The notes under the pieces: model-generated
Told to the model about the DNA's origin: nothing
The model's input: only the letters and a program-made list of their open reading frames with translations
Database searches by the model: none
Assembly: GCF_001543145.1 (NCBI RefSeq)
Contig: NZ_CP014160.1
Location: 62,001-126,000, forward strand
From: Aerococcus sanguinicola
Lineage (GTDB): Bacteria > Bacillota > Bacilli > Lactobacillales > Aerococcaceae
Direction of reading: 5' to 3'
DNA length: 64,000 nt
Program-made: the position numbers and the translations under genes
In this document: one piece after another, positions 35,321 through 45,099 of the stretch
How positions within the stretch are numbered: position 1 is the first letter of the stretch
Layout: each line of letters opens with the position of its first letter

Positions 35321-36088
35321 CTAGTCTTCATCCAATTCGATGTTAAGCTCTTGTGCAAGGCCCTTGTAGCCTTCCGCTTCTAGTTTTTTAGCCAGCTCAG
35401 CATCACCAGATTTGACTACCCGGCCGTCCATCATCACGTGGACATAGTCAGGCACGATATAGTCTAAAAGACGTTGGTAGTGGGTAATGATGAGAGAGCC
35501 AAACTTATCACCACGCATGGAGTTCACCCCATTGGCAACAACCTGTAAGGCATCAATATCTAATCCAGAATCAATCTCATCTAAGATAGCAAAGGTCGGT
35601 TCAATCATCAGCATCTGTAGGATTTCATTGCGTTTCTTTTCCCCTCCTGAGAAGCCTTCATTGAGGTAACGTTCTGCCATTTCTTCAGGCATTTCTAAGA
35701 CTTCCATCTTCTCATCGAGCTTTTTGATAAAGTCCATGACGGAAATTTTATCGTCTTCTGGTCGTCTGGCATTGATGGCTGCACGCATAAATTCCGCATT
35801 AGTAATCCCTGGAATTTCAGAAGGATACTGCATAGCTAAGAATAAACCAGCTAGGGCCCGTTCGTCGGTTTCCATTTCCAGGATATTCTCGCCATCTAAT
35901 AAGATTTCACCTGAAGTGACTTCAAAGGCTGGGTGGCCCATGATGGCTGCAGATAGGGTAGATTTTCCTGTCCCGTTAGGCCCCATGATGGCATGGACTT
36001 CCCCCGTGTTGATGGTTAAGTTAACCCCTTTTAAAATTTCATTCTCTTCTACTGAAACATGTAAGTCTTTAATTTCTAATGTCGACAT
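35321..36088 (-). CDS. sufC: Fe-S cluster assembly ATPase SufC
   Basis: ABC-type ATPase that powers the SufBCD scaffold. The 255-residue protein has Walker [10 protein letters not shown] (about residue 35), signature FSGGEKKR, Walker [14 protein letters not shown] and the H-loop LIITHY. The frame extends seven codons further. The ATG at 36088 sits seven bases after AAGGAGG. It is the first gene of the suf operon, with its promoter 38-66 bp upstream. Confidence 0.97.
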   Translation of the reverse strand: MSTLEIKDLHVSVEENEILKGVNLTINTGEVHAIMGPNGTGKSTLSAAIMGHPAFEVTSGEILLDGENILEMETDERALAGLFLAMQYPSEIPGITNAEFMRAAINARRPEDDKISVMDFIKKLDEKMEVLEMPEEMAERYLNEGFSGGEKKRNEILQMLMIEPTFAILDEIDSGLDIDALQVVANGVNSMRGDKFGSLIITHYQRLLDYIVPDYVHVMMDGRVVKSGDAELAKKLEAEGYKGLAQELNIELDED

Positions 36089-36125
36089 AATGCCCTCCTT
36101 ATAAAACAATCGTTAGTCTCTTCTT

Positions 36126-36154
36126 ATTCTAGTCTATTTGATAATACTTTTCAA
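36126..36154 (-). promoter_or_regulatory. Promoter of the suf operon
   Basis: TTGAAA (36154-36149), a 17-bp spacer and TAGAAT (36131-36126). I see no separate Fe-responsive operator. Confidence 0.7.
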
Positions 36155-36239
36155 ATATGTGAACCAGAAGACTGTCTGACTCGTCATTGACTCGAACCAT
36201 TCTAAATTAATTCTAGCCTTAAGGGATCGATTCGCGCAG

Positions 36240-36277
36240 CGGAAAGCGTTTTAACTTCGCCATTTTTTAGTTATAAT
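36240..36277 (+). promoter_or_regulatory. Promoter and possible cre box of the fatty-acid operon
   Basis: A perfect TATAAT (36272-36277) has a poor -35 (TTTTAA at 36249). It overlaps GGAAAGCGTTTTAA, a cre-like sequence with three mismatches to consensus. Such an overlap would suit catabolite repression of fatty-acid use. The cre call is tentative. Confidence 0.35.
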
Positions 36278-36310
36278 GACTAGTAGTGATTGATAGAAAG
36301 GAAAAGCGTA

Positions 36311-37951
36311 ATGCCTATTGATGTTGAATCTCTATATAACCGCCGTAACGATAGCCCCTTCAATCGGACACTTGTTGGCGACCTCTTAGAAAATCTCGGC
36401 CATAACCGTCCCGATGACACCGCCCTCGTCGCTGGACCGGGCGCCTATAGTCTCCCCGACCACCGAGCGTTGAACTATGGGACTTATAATCGCAAGGCTA
36501 ACCAATTTGCCCAGGGGCTCGACCAGCTCGGCCTTAAACGAGCCAGTCGTATTCTCTTTATCTGTGAAAATTCGACGGAGGCCCTGATTGCTAAGTTTGG
36601 AACGGCCAAAGCCGGCATGGTCTCGGTACCCGCTAATCCCAACTTCTCAGAGGATGTCATGGCCTATGTGATTGACCTGACCCAGCCCTCTGTCCTCGTC
36701 ATCGATGCCGAATTTATCCATAAATTCGATAAGCTACTAGCGGACTGCAGCTTCCAAGTTAAGCTCGCCATCCCAATCGGTGGACAAGTCGCCGCTTCCT
36801 ACCAGGACTTTAACGCTTATTTAGCCGACCAGCCCAGCCAGCAACCGGACCGCTACCCCCTCCATGGCGATGACATTTGGGAGATCCTCTTTACTTCAGG
36901 AACGACCTCCTGGCCCAAGGGCGTCATGATTAGCCACCATTACAGCTACCATGCGGCCTCTATCTACGGCATGCACATGAGCCGAGGCGTGGACCAAATC
37001 CACCACTACCGCGTGGCCTCCTTCCTCCCCCTCATCTACCACTGTGCCGACCTCACCCTGGCTATTTCCGCCATGCTCTATGGCGGCACTTTAATTTTTG
37101 GACGCCGGCAACACGCTCAAGAAATGGCCCAAGTCCTGGCCCAGAGCCAGGCCACGGCGCTCTGGACGGGGCGGATTGATATCATGGAAGCAGTCTTTGC
37201 GGCAGCTGACCAAGAAGACCTAGACCTGACGAGCCTTAGCTGTCTGCTCTACGCCTATTCTCACTTAGAGACTGAACTTTATCAAAAGATCCAAGCCCAC
37301 TGCTCGCCCCAGGTCCAAGTCATCAATTCTTTCTCCCAGACCGAAGTTCTTGCCGGCTTTAGGCTCTACCATGCAGGCAATGAAGCCCTCTTAGCCGACC
37401 ATCCAGGCGAGAATGTGATTGGGACGGCCGATGCCCGGCTCCAACAAAAACTGGTCAGCCCAGACCAAGCGACGACTGGCGAGGTCGCCTACCGGTCTCC
37501 AGCAGCCTTTTCGGGTTACTATCGCAATCCCAAAGCTACAGAAGAAGCTATCCAGGATGACTGGTTCTGTTCCGGTGACCTGCTAAAGCTAGAAGCAGCT
37601 GACCGAGCCATCATGGTCGACCGGAAGAAGGATGTGATTAAGACGGGCGGCGAGAACGTCTCCTCTGCTCGTGTAGAAACTATCCTCCTCCGCCATCCTG
37701 AGATCAAACAAGCCGCCGTGGTGGGAATGCCTGATTCTTATTGGGGTGAAGCTGTCACGGCCGTGGTCGCTTCCGACACACTCAGCCCAGCCGATGAGAA
37801 GCGCTTGATTGGTTTTTGCCACGACCAGCTGGCTGGCTTTGAATGCCCCAAACGCATTTATTTTAAGCCCCACTTAGACGAATCGATCGGGGGTAAAGTT
37901 AAAAAAGCCTCCCTCAAATCTTGGATAAGGAGTAAAGAAAATGAAGAATAA
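36311..37951 (+). CDS. Long-chain acyl-CoA ligase-like AMP-dependent synthetase
   Basis: A 546-residue ANL-superfamily enzyme predicted to activate fatty acids to acyl-CoA. It has the P-loop ILFTSGTTSWPKGVMISH (about residue 195), a family-typical YRNPKATEEAIQDDWFCSGD motif, and the A10-like DRKKDVIKTGGENVSSARVE hinge. It heads an operon with FadN- and FadA-like genes, which supports a fatty-acid substrate. The frame opens with a TTG seven codons earlier, inside the ribosome site. The ATG at 36311 follows AAAGGA by eight bases. Confidence 0.9.
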   Translation: MPIDVESLYNRRNDSPFNRTLVGDLLENLGHNRPDDTALVAGPGAYSLPDHRALNYGTYNRKANQFAQGLDQLGLKRASRILFICENSTEALIAKFGTAKAGMVSVPANPNFSEDVMAYVIDLTQPSVLVIDAEFIHKFDKLLADCSFQVKLAIPIGGQVAASYQDFNAYLADQPSQQPDRYPLHGDDIWEILFTSGTTSWPKGVMISHHYSYHAASIYGMHMSRGVDQIHHYRVASFLPLIYHCADLTLAISAMLYGGTLIFGRRQHAQEMAQVLAQSQATALWTGRIDIMEAVFAAADQEDLDLTSLSCLLYAYSHLETELYQKIQAHCSPQVQVINSFSQTEVLAGFRLYHAGNEALLADHPGENVIGTADARLQQKLVSPDQATTGEVAYRSPAAFSGYYRNPKATEEAIQDDWFCSGDLLKLEAADRAIMVDRKKDVIKTGGENVSSARVETILLRHPEIKQAAVVGMPDSYWGEAVTAVVASDTLSPADEKRLIGFCHDQLAGFECPKRIYFKPHLDESIGGKVKKASLKSWIRSKENEE

Positions 37952-40184
37952 AATTACCATTATCGGTAGCGGCTTTATGGGCAAGCAAATTGCTGCCTCC
38001 TTCGCCAATGCCGGCCTCGCAGTCTGTCTGGTCAAGTATGGCAAGGCGAGCGAGGAGGACATGGCCCAGATCCAGACCACCTGCCAAAAATTAATCCACC
38101 ATAAGGAAGACAATGGAGCTCTCAGCGTCATTAGCTATCAAGACTACCGCCAAGAAGGACAGGATAGCGGCCTAGTGATCGAATCCATTATTGAAGACCT
38201 AGGAGCAAAGAAAGCCTTATTGGCAGACCTGAGCCAGTTTATCGGTCCTGAAGTGATCTTAGCCAGCAATACTTCCAGCCTGTCCATCCAGGCCCTTTCG
38301 GCAGACTTAGACGCCAGTGTCCAAGAGCGCTTTCTCGGCCTCCATTTCTTCGCCCCGGTGACCAGCAATCCCCTGGTGGAAATCGTTCCCCACTCCGACT
38401 TTCCCAAAGACAAGCTACAGAAGCTCTGCCAATGGCTCAGTGACCGGGTGGGCAAAAAATATATTATCGCCCAGGATGTCACAGGCTTTGTCGCCAATCG
38501 GATCGCCTTCTACAGCAACTATGACATCATGTACCGGGCAGAAACTGAAGACTGGCTGCCTAGTCAGACCGATGCCCTGTCCGGTAAGTACCTGGGCCGG
38601 ACCAAGATGGGCCCCTACCGGCTGGTCGACTATACAGGCTTGGACCTTTTCGAACAGGCCCTGGCCAACTACCAGGAGGATCCGACCTGCCAGGACTTCT
38701 TCCCTCCCCGCTCAGCCCATCGCCCTCTCCTAGAAGCCGGCTACTATGGGGATAAGGTCGGCCAAGGCTACTACAAAAAAGACCAGGGCAAACGTTACCA
38801 CTATAACTTCCAAATGCAAGCCTACGAAGCCACCAGCTTCCCCCGCTTTGACATTATGGATGACTTAGACCAGCTAGACACTAGGGACCGTTTCCAAGCT
38901 ATCCTAGATGTTGAAGATCCCTATGGCCAATTTATGGCCCAGAGCCTGGTCAACCTGCTCGCCTTTGCCGCTCAAAATGTAGGTATCGCCTGCCAGGACT
39001 ACCGGGATATTGACCGGGCTATGGTTTGGGGCTACCAATGGACATACGGCCCCTTCCAGATCTGGGACTTGATCGGCTTTGACCGGGTGAAGGACCTTCT
39101 AGCCAAGCGCCAGGACACGCTACCTGACTGGCTGGAAAACTTCCAAGGCCCCTTCTATCCCGATAGTCACTGCCTGGCCCGCCACCAGTCCTTGGCAGCT
39201 TATGACAAAGACCTGATCCTCGACCTGGGGGCGGATTATAGGCTCTACCAGGGGCCCAATCAGACTTTGGTCTTTAGCCTTGAAGCCAAGAACAGCGTCA
39301 TTAATTTAGATTTGTTAAAGGGCTTGGACCAAGCCCTGGACCGCCTGGAAGACTCACCGGCTATTGGTCTGGTTATTTACAGTCCCCAGGAGCATTTTTC
39401 TCGAGGCTATGATGTCAAGGCCTTTGAAGCCAGCATTGCCCAGGACCGCGTCGTTGAAGATTGCCAGATTTCTTTTGATCTCGGCCATCGCATTATACAG
39501 CGGATGAAATATAGTCAGAAGCCGATCGCTGTGGCCTGCCGGGGCTACTGCCTGGGTGGGGGAGCCGAACTTGCCCTCCACTCCAGCCGGATTTTTGTCA
39601 GCCCCCAAGTTAAGATGGGCCTGCCTGAAGCCAACTTAGGCCTCATTCCTGGAGCAGGGGGCCTGGTCGAGCTAGCGGAACGCATTTATACAGCAGATAT
39701 GACCCGGATGGAGCGCAAGAACCGCCTGCTCGCTTGTTTCGAAACAGTCGCCTATGGGAAGATTTCGGCTCACGCTAAAGAAGCCCGAGAGCTAGGCTAT
39801 CTCACCAAGGAAGATGTCGTTGTGCCCAACGAAGACTACCTCCTCGAAGCCGCTATCGACTGGCTCACTTACCAGGGCCGCTACCAGAGCTTCCGCCCTC
39901 AATTTCCACAATCTTATCCTGTTTTGGGCAAGGAATTCATGGCCCTGGTCATGGGGACCACCCAGAATTGGCGGCAAGGTCTCTTTATTAGCGACCATGA
40001 CAAGTCCCTAGCCGATGCTATTGGTCAGGTCTTAGCTGGTGGAGAGCTCGCCATGGAGATCCAAGTCTCCCGCGAGGACTTATTAGAAGTCGAAAAGACC
40101 GTCTTTACCCAGCTGTTAACTAGCCAAAAGACCCAGGACCGTATCCAACATTTTGTCAAGCACAAGACCATCTTGCGTAATTAG
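37941..40184 (+). CDS. 3-hydroxyacyl-CoA dehydrogenase / enoyl-CoA hydratase fusion (FadN-like)
   Basis: A 747-residue bifunctional beta-oxidation enzyme in the FadN order. The N-terminal NAD-binding dehydrogenase comes first (IIGSGFMGKQIAASFANAGL; LHFFAPVTSNPLVEIVPH), then the dehydrogenase C-terminal domain. A crotonase-fold hydratase follows from about residue 440 (CRGYCLGGGAELALHSSRI; LPEANLGLIPGAGG). This differs from E. coli FadB, where the hydratase is N-terminal. It overlaps the ligase by 11 bp, with an AAGGAGT ribosome site. Confidence 0.92.
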   Translation: MKNKITIIGSGFMGKQIAASFANAGLAVCLVKYGKASEEDMAQIQTTCQKLIHHKEDNGALSVISYQDYRQEGQDSGLVIESIIEDLGAKKALLADLSQFIGPEVILASNTSSLSIQALSADLDASVQERFLGLHFFAPVTSNPLVEIVPHSDFPKDKLQKLCQWLSDRVGKKYIIAQDVTGFVANRIAFYSNYDIMYRAETEDWLPSQTDALSGKYLGRTKMGPYRLVDYTGLDLFEQALANYQEDPTCQDFFPPRSAHRPLLEAGYYGDKVGQGYYKKDQGKRYHYNFQMQAYEATSFPRFDIMDDLDQLDTRDRFQAILDVEDPYGQFMAQSLVNLLAFAAQNVGIACQDYRDIDRAMVWGYQWTYGPFQIWDLIGFDRVKDLLAKRQDTLPDWLENFQGPFYPDSHCLARHQSLAAYDKDLILDLGADYRLYQGPNQTLVFSLEAKNSVINLDLLKGLDQALDRLEDSPAIGLVIYSPQEHFSRGYDVKAFEASIAQDRVVEDCQISFDLGHRIIQRMKYSQKPIAVACRGYCLGGGAELALHSSRIFVSPQVKMGLPEANLGLIPGAGGLVELAERIYTADMTRMERKNRLLACFETVAYGKISAHAKEARELGYLTKEDVVVPNEDYLLEAAIDWLTYQGRYQSFRPQFPQSYPVLGKEFMALVMGTTQNWRQGLFISDHDKSLADAIGQVLAGGELAMEIQVSREDLLEVEKTVFTQLLTSQKTQDRIQHFVKHKTILRN

Positions 40185-40196
40185 AAGGAGGAAACT

Positions 40197-41366
40197 ATGT
40201 CTGAAGCTTATATTGTCGCCTTTGCCCGGTCAGCTGTGGTCAAAGGCAAGCCCACTGGTCAATTTGCCTTTGATCCGGCAGAGGACATTGCTGCCCAAGT
40301 GCTCCAGGGCCTGATCCAGAAATTAGGTCCCCACTTCGATCTCCAGCTGATCGATGACCTGATCGTTGGCTGCTCCATGCCAGAAAACCGCCAAGGGGGA
40401 AACATTGCCCGTAAGCTTGGCCTACGCGCGGGCCTCCCCTTTGAAGTCCCCGCCGAAACCATTAACCGCTTCTGCGCCTCTTCTCTGCAGGCCATCGCCC
40501 ATGCTAGCCAAGCGATCCAGGCCGGCCAGGCGGACTTGATTATCGCGGGTGGCCTAGAATTCCAATCCACCACCCCCTACGCGAGTCTAGAAGCCCACAA
40601 TAACTATGCCCTAGAAAGTCAAGACTGCCATCTGAGCGATTGGATGGGCTTGACAGCTGAACGTGTTGCAGAGGACTATCAGATTAGTCGCGAGGCCCAA
40701 GACCAATTTTCCGTTGACAGCCACCACAAGGCCCACCGTGCCCAGGCTGCTGGCAAGTTTGACGATGAAATTATTCCCGTCAAAGCCCACACAGCCCAGG
40801 CCCATCAGACTCAGCTTGTCCAGGCTGACGATGGCATCCGTCCCGATACCAATCTGGACCAGGTCAGCCGACTCAAGCCGATTTTCAAACGAGGAGGGAC
40901 CGTTACCGCTGCTTCCTCCTCCCAGATTTCCGATGGGGCCAGCTTTTTAGCCCTTGTTTCCAAATCAATGTTAGACCAGCTCCAGCTCAAGCCCCTAGCT
41001 ATCTTTAAGGGCTACCAGGTAGCTGGCGTCGACCCCGCTGTCATGGGCATCGGACCCGTCCCAGCCATCCAAAAATTACTCAACCGCCAAGAGATTAGCA
41101 TGGACCAAGTCGACCTCATCGAACTCAACGAAGCCTTTGCAGCCCAAGCCCTGGCTGTGATCAAGGCCCTCGATTTAGATATCGATAAGGTCAACCCCAA
41201 TGGCGGGGCTATCGCCCTGGGGCATGCCAATGGCGCAACAGGAGCCGTCCTCAGCTGTAAATTGTTAAACGAAATGGCGAGACAGTCTGAGTCCCGCTAC
41301 GGCCTCGTCTCCATGTGCATCGGAGGGGGCATGGGGGCTGCAGCTCTCTTTGAATCTTTATATTAG
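40197..41366 (+). CDS. fadA: Acetyl-CoA acyltransferase (3-ketoacyl-CoA thiolase)
   Basis: The 389-residue thiolase catalyses the last, thiolytic step of beta-oxidation, or acyl-CoA condensation in reverse. It has the nucleophilic cysteine in NRFCASSLQAI (about residue 92), the NPNGGAIALGHANGATGA histidine motif and the C-terminal cysteine motif MCIGGGMGAA. It lies 12 bp after the FadN-like gene with an AGAAGGAGG ribosome site, third in the operon. Confidence 0.94.
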   Translation: MSEAYIVAFARSAVVKGKPTGQFAFDPAEDIAAQVLQGLIQKLGPHFDLQLIDDLIVGCSMPENRQGGNIARKLGLRAGLPFEVPAETINRFCASSLQAIAHASQAIQAGQADLIIAGGLEFQSTTPYASLEAHNNYALESQDCHLSDWMGLTAERVAEDYQISREAQDQFSVDSHHKAHRAQAAGKFDDEIIPVKAHTAQAHQTQLVQADDGIRPDTNLDQVSRLKPIFKRGGTVTAASSSQISDGASFLALVSKSMLDQLQLKPLAIFKGYQVAGVDPAVMGIGPVPAIQKLLNRQEISMDQVDLIELNEAFAAQALAVIKALDLDIDKVNPNGGAIALGHANGATGAVLSCKLLNEMARQSESRYGLVSMCIGGGMGAAALFESLY

Positions 41367-41378
41367 GAAGGTGATTGC

Positions 41379-42308
41379 ATGACATTTTTTCAAGAAATAG
41401 GTGTCAATTATCCGATTATTCAAGGGGCTATGGCCCGCATTTCCAAGTCTCAATTAGTGGCAGCCGTGAGCCAAGCGGGTGGCCTCGGTATCTTATCCAG
41501 TTACGGTCTATCGGCAGATGAGCTAAAAACTTCCTTGGATGAAATCCGCCAGCAGACCGACCGGCCCTTCGGTGTCAATCTCATGCTCCAGCAGGATAAT
41601 ATTTCGGACCTCCTCCCCATCCTCTACCAAGAGGATATTGCGGTCGTCACAACAGGAGCAGGGACGCCCAAGGCCTTTGCGGAAGACTTGCGCGCTTCAG
41701 GAACCCGGCTTGTTCCCGTCATTGCCTCGGTTAAGCACGCTCAAAAAATGGGTAAGCTGGGCGTCGATGCCCTCATTGTTGAAGGCCGAGAAGCCGGTGG
41801 TCATATCGGACAGAGCTCGACTCTGCCCTTACTTCAAGCGGTTCGCCAAGTGACCCAAGTCCCCCTCATTGCTGCAGGAGGCTTTGCGACTGGGGCCAGC
41901 CTTCTTGCGGCCCAGGCCCTGGGTGCATGCGGCATCCAAATGGGAACTCGCTTCCTAGCCTCTGAAGAATGTCCCATACCAGATGCTTATAAGGCTGCTA
42001 TTCTAGCGGCTGACGACCAGGGCACGATTGTCACGGGGCAAAGCTGGGGACAAGCTGTCCGTAGCCTCAAAACGCCCTTCCTAGAAGATATCCTAGCGGC
42101 GGAACTCAAGGGTCAAGACCCCGCCAAGATCCAAGCTGCTCTCAAGCAGTCCTATCAAAAGACGCTCAATGACGACAGCTTCGACCAAGGCAGTCCCATG
42201 GCTGGGGAAAGTGCCGGCGCCATCCATGATATCCGCCCCGTTCAAGAAATTATCGACCAAATCATAGAAGAAGCTCAAACAGCCCGCCAGCAGCTCTGTC
42301 AAGACTAG
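41379..42308 (+). CDS. FabK/nitronate monooxygenase-family FMN oxidoreductase
   Basis: The 309-residue TIM-barrel flavoprotein follows the FabK pattern closely: YPIIQGAMARISKSQLVAAVSQAGGLGIL, PFGVNLML, VVTTGAG, EGREAGGHIG, VPLIAAGGF and GTRFL. FabK is enoyl-ACP reductase II; close relatives are nitronate monooxygenases. It is the fourth gene of the fatty-acid operon, 12 bp after fadA, and could act on enoyl-acyl thioesters. The operon lacks an acyl-CoA dehydrogenase, so this flavoenzyme is the only visible candidate for acyl/enoyl redox. That role is an inference. Confidence 0.85.
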   Translation: MTFFQEIGVNYPIIQGAMARISKSQLVAAVSQAGGLGILSSYGLSADELKTSLDEIRQQTDRPFGVNLMLQQDNISDLLPILYQEDIAVVTTGAGTPKAFAEDLRASGTRLVPVIASVKHAQKMGKLGVDALIVEGREAGGHIGQSSTLPLLQAVRQVTQVPLIAAGGFATGASLLAAQALGACGIQMGTRFLASEECPIPDAYKAAILAADDQGTIVTGQSWGQAVRSLKTPFLEDILAAELKGQDPAKIQAALKQSYQKTLNDDSFDQGSPMAGESAGAIHDIRPVQEIIDQIIEEAQTARQQLCQD

Positions 42309-42319
42309 ACAAATAACAG

Positions 42320-42369
42320 CAAAAAGCCTCCCAGTCAGTTCACACATCAAACTTGACTGGGAGGTTTTT
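42320..42369. terminator. Bidirectional terminator after the fatty-acid operon
   Basis: AAAAGCCTCCCAGTCA pairs with TTGACTGGGAGGTTTTT with one G-T-type irregularity. It lies between convergent genes. Confidence 0.88.
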
Positions 42370-42392
42370 CTTTCCTGGTTCTATTATTTTAT

Positions 42393-42755
42393 TTACTGGT
42401 CCAACCATTGAGCAAGAGCTTGCTCACGGCTACCCACTGAAACATGGTCTCCATCACTTAAGAAGGGGCGCTTGATTAACATGCCATCTTCGGCCAGGGT
42501 CGTCACGATATCTTCCTTAGACATATCAGGTATTTTATCCTTAAGCCCCGACTGGCGGTAGGCTTGGCCTGAGCTGTTAAAGAGTTTTTTGACATCGGGC
42601 CAGACTTGGTCGACCGCCGCTCGGATGAGTTCGGCTTGGGGTGGCGTCTGGCGGATATCGATCCAATTAATATCGTAGCCAGCTGCTTCTAATTGCTTGC
42701 TGACTTTTTGGCAGGTACTACACTTCTTCAGTCCGTATAAATCTAAAGCGTTCAA
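42393..42755 (-). CDS. ArsC/Spx-family thioredoxin-fold protein
   Basis: The 120-residue protein has the N-terminal LYGLKKCSTCQKVSKQLEAAG motif (CxxC, as in Spx/MgsR and YffB relatives) and the late IKRPFLSDG stretch with the RP motif typical of the arsenate reductase-like family. Whether it is a reductase or an RNA polymerase-binding regulator cannot be decided. Spx itself is usually about 131 residues. The TTG start has GGAGG upstream and overlaps the 3' end of rodA by 38 bp. Confidence 0.85.
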   Translation of the reverse strand: MNALDLYGLKKCSTCQKVSKQLEAAGYDINWIDIRQTPPQAELIRAAVDQVWPDVKKLFNSSGQAYRQSGLKDKIPDMSKEDIVTTLAEDGMLIKRPFLSDGDHVSVGSREQALAQWLDQ

Positions 42756-44022
42756 GATTGGCCTCCTTTGTTAATTTGCGTGCCAGCCGAATGACAAGAT
42801 TCTGCTGGTGGTCTTTTTCTGTTTGACGTTCATTGTAGCGAATCGAGGCAACCAGGCCCACACACATCATATTGGTAATCAGGGCCGAGCCCCCTTGGGA
42901 TATGAAGGGCAAGGGAATCCCTGTCAGCGGTAAGAGCCCTATCGTCATCCCGATATTTTCGATAATGTGGAAGGCGAAGAGGGTGACAATCCCTGCTACC
43001 ATGGCCACATAGAAGCTATCATTTGTCTTAAAGGCAGCAGAGATCATGCAATAGATCAAGATAAAGTAGAGCAGGATCAAGAGTGAACTACCGATAAAGC
43101 CAAAGTTCTCAGCAATAGAAGAAAAGATCATATCAGATTCTCGTACCGGTACATAGACTTCAAAATTACCTAGGCCCTTACCGAACATCTTCCCTGATCC
43201 AACAGCCTTGATCGACTGACTGAGCTGGTAGGATTCAGAAGCCGTATTCTCAAAGGGCGCGAGCCAGGAATCAATCCGGGAGAATTGGTAATCCTGGAAG
43301 CCTAAATTCAAGAGCAGGTCCCTATCGTAAACCACTAAAAAGAGTAAGATCAAGAAGAGAAGCGTAATGACCAGGAAGGTTGGCAAGATAATATGCCAGG
43401 AAATCCCGGATACAAAAATAATGCCGACTAAAATCATCATAAAGACGAGCATGGTCCCGAAGTCATTCTGCAAGACCACTAGGAGCATAGGCGGCAGAGA
43501 CCAAGCGAAGAGTTTTAAAAGAAAGCGCCAGTCTAAGCCTACCTGGTCGCGGACCGCCATCTCATCATAGCCGATCCGGTTACAATCCCGGGTATAATCA
43601 TCCACCAAGCGCCCCATCATTATAATGTAGAAGAGTTTCATCAATTCGGAGGGCTGGAAGGTCAATCCCCCAATCGAGAACCAGGACCTGGCCCCACTCG
43701 CCTGGGCCAGGCCGCGGTCATAGAAGATCAAGACCAAGATCAGGAGGAAGAGGCCAAAAAAATAAGCCAGGGGCGCTAAACGAAAGAGGGTTTTCCGGTC
43801 TAATTGCATCATCAGATAAACCAAGACCAAACCGACCAAGAACCAAGCCCCATGCATCAGGGTCGGTAGGAGGGAGGCCTCCTCATATTGGAGGTAGGTC
43901 GTCGAAAAGACCGTAATCATGGAATAAACCATGAGGGCCAAAAGAGTTAAAAGCAAAGGAAAATCATAGCGGGTCTGGGTCAGATTTTTGACTCGCTGGT
44001 ACTTGCTTCGTTTCATATCCAT
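42718..44022 (-). CDS. rodA: FtsW/RodA/SpoVE family peptidoglycan polymerase
   Basis: SEDS-family glycosyltransferase that polymerises lipid II, with about ten membrane helices over 434 residues. Hallmarks are the SIGGLTFQPSELMK loop (about residue 115), the large extracellular loop with SYQLSQSIKAVGSGKMFGKG, and LTGIPLPFISQGGSALITNM near the C-terminus. RodA rather than FtsW is chosen from similarity of the terminal motif and the lack of a division cluster. Its ATG overlaps the yihY stop (TAATG). Confidence 0.9.
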   Translation of the reverse strand: MDMKRSKYQRVKNLTQTRYDFPLLLTLLALMVYSMITVFSTTYLQYEEASLLPTLMHGAWFLVGLVLVYLMMQLDRKTLFRLAPLAYFFGLFLLILVLIFYDRGLAQASGARSWFSIGGLTFQPSELMKLFYIIMMGRLVDDYTRDCNRIGYDEMAVRDQVGLDWRFLLKLFAWSLPPMLLVVLQNDFGTMLVFMMILVGIIFVSGISWHIILPTFLVITLLFLILLFLVVYDRDLLLNLGFQDYQFSRIDSWLAPFENTASESYQLSQSIKAVGSGKMFGKGLGNFEVYVPVRESDMIFSSIAENFGFIGSSLLILLYFILIYCMISAAFKTNDSFYVAMVAGIVTLFAFHIIENIGMTIGLLPLTGIPLPFISQGGSALITNMMCVGLVASIRYNERQTEKDHQQNLVIRLARKLTKEANLERFRFIRTEEV

Positions 44023-45008
44023 TATTCATCACCAACTTCACTAAAATAATTATCTTCGAAACGAATCGGCGCGTCCATTCGTTTGAGGTTGCCATAAGCG
44101 ATCTCTTCCTCTTCAGCTGCCTCCCAAGTGCTTGACCGGCGATTAATATAGGCTGGCTGCTCTCTTAAATAATCAGAGAGGTGGTCAAAGCGGTAGTAGA
44201 GAATATTGATCAGAGCCCCTGATACAATCGATATACAGAAGAGGTAGATATAGATCATCAAAACCACAAAGACGCCAATGGTCGAGGAGGTCAAAGATTG
44301 GCCGACAAAATAATCCACATAATAGCTAAATAAAGTACTGATCAAATACATCATCAAAGTCGATACCGAGGCCCCAATCAGCGAATACTTAATATGCCAG
44401 CCGGGCATAGGGACCACTTGGTAGAGGTAGCTATTAAATAAGAAGAGGGCCAGCACCAACCAGAGATCCTGGACCGAGAGCAAGCCGCTAATGATCTGGA
44501 CTAATTGCTCAGGCAGGCTGATATGGGCCTCCAGGAGTTGGAAGAAGGCTTCGCCAAACATATAGAGGAGACTAAAGACAGCCACCACTAAGACCAAGGC
44601 AAAAGCCAGAAAGAAGGAAATCAGTCGGGTAAAGATCATATTATTTTTGTGGTCGATCCCATAAACCCGTTTAAGTACCCGCTGCAAACTCGTAAAACCT
44701 GTCGATCCCGACCAAATAATGGCGATCGAGGACAGAGAAATTACCCCCATATTTACATTGCCCAGGTATTGCTTGAGGACCGGAATAATAAAAGGCGCCA
44801 CTTGGTCAGGCAGGAAATCCGTAATCAGTTGGATCACCTGGCCAGTATCCATGGGAATAATTGGAATCACATTTGCTAGTAAGATGAGCAAAGGGATTAA
44901 GGCGAGTAAGGTATAGTAGGACATTTCTGCAGCACTTCCTCCTACATAAGCATCTTGTACGCTGCGTTGAATGACTGGCAAATACTTCTGCTGGAACTTT
45001 GCAAACAT
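44022..45008 (-). CDS. YihY/virulence factor BrkB family membrane protein
   Basis: The 328-residue protein has six hydrophobic segments and the conserved AAEMSYYTLLALIPLLILL opening and SGALINILYYRFD region of the YihY/BrkB family (PF03631), whose function is uncertain despite old RNase BN naming. The frame extends nine codons further. The ATG at 45008 follows GGGAGGC and is preferred. It is co-transcribed with rodA. Confidence 0.9.
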   Translation of the reverse strand: MFAKFQQKYLPVIQRSVQDAYVGGSAAEMSYYTLLALIPLLILLANVIPIIPMDTGQVIQLITDFLPDQVAPFIIPVLKQYLGNVNMGVISLSSIAIIWSGSTGFTSLQRVLKRVYGIDHKNNMIFTRLISFFLAFALVLVVAVFSLLYMFGEAFFQLLEAHISLPEQLVQIISGLLSVQDLWLVLALFLFNSYLYQVVPMPGWHIKYSLIGASVSTLMMYLISTLFSYYVDYFVGQSLTSSTIGVFVVLMIYIYLFCISIVSGALINILYYRFDHLSDYLREQPAYINRRSSTWEAAEEEEIAYGNLKRMDAPIRFEDNYFSEVGDE

Positions 45009-45037
45009 CAGCTTGCCTCCCTTTTCATTAATCATAT

Positions 45038-45071
45038 AAAAAATCCTGCACCTATCGAAGAAGTGCAGGAC
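45038..45071 (-). terminator. Terminator of the lipoprotein gene
   Basis: On the minus strand TCCTGCAC pairs with GTGCAGGA and is followed by TTTTTT. It lies upstream of yihY. Confidence 0.8.
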
Positions 45072-45099
45072 TCCGTGTGCAAGTTATATTTTAACACAC

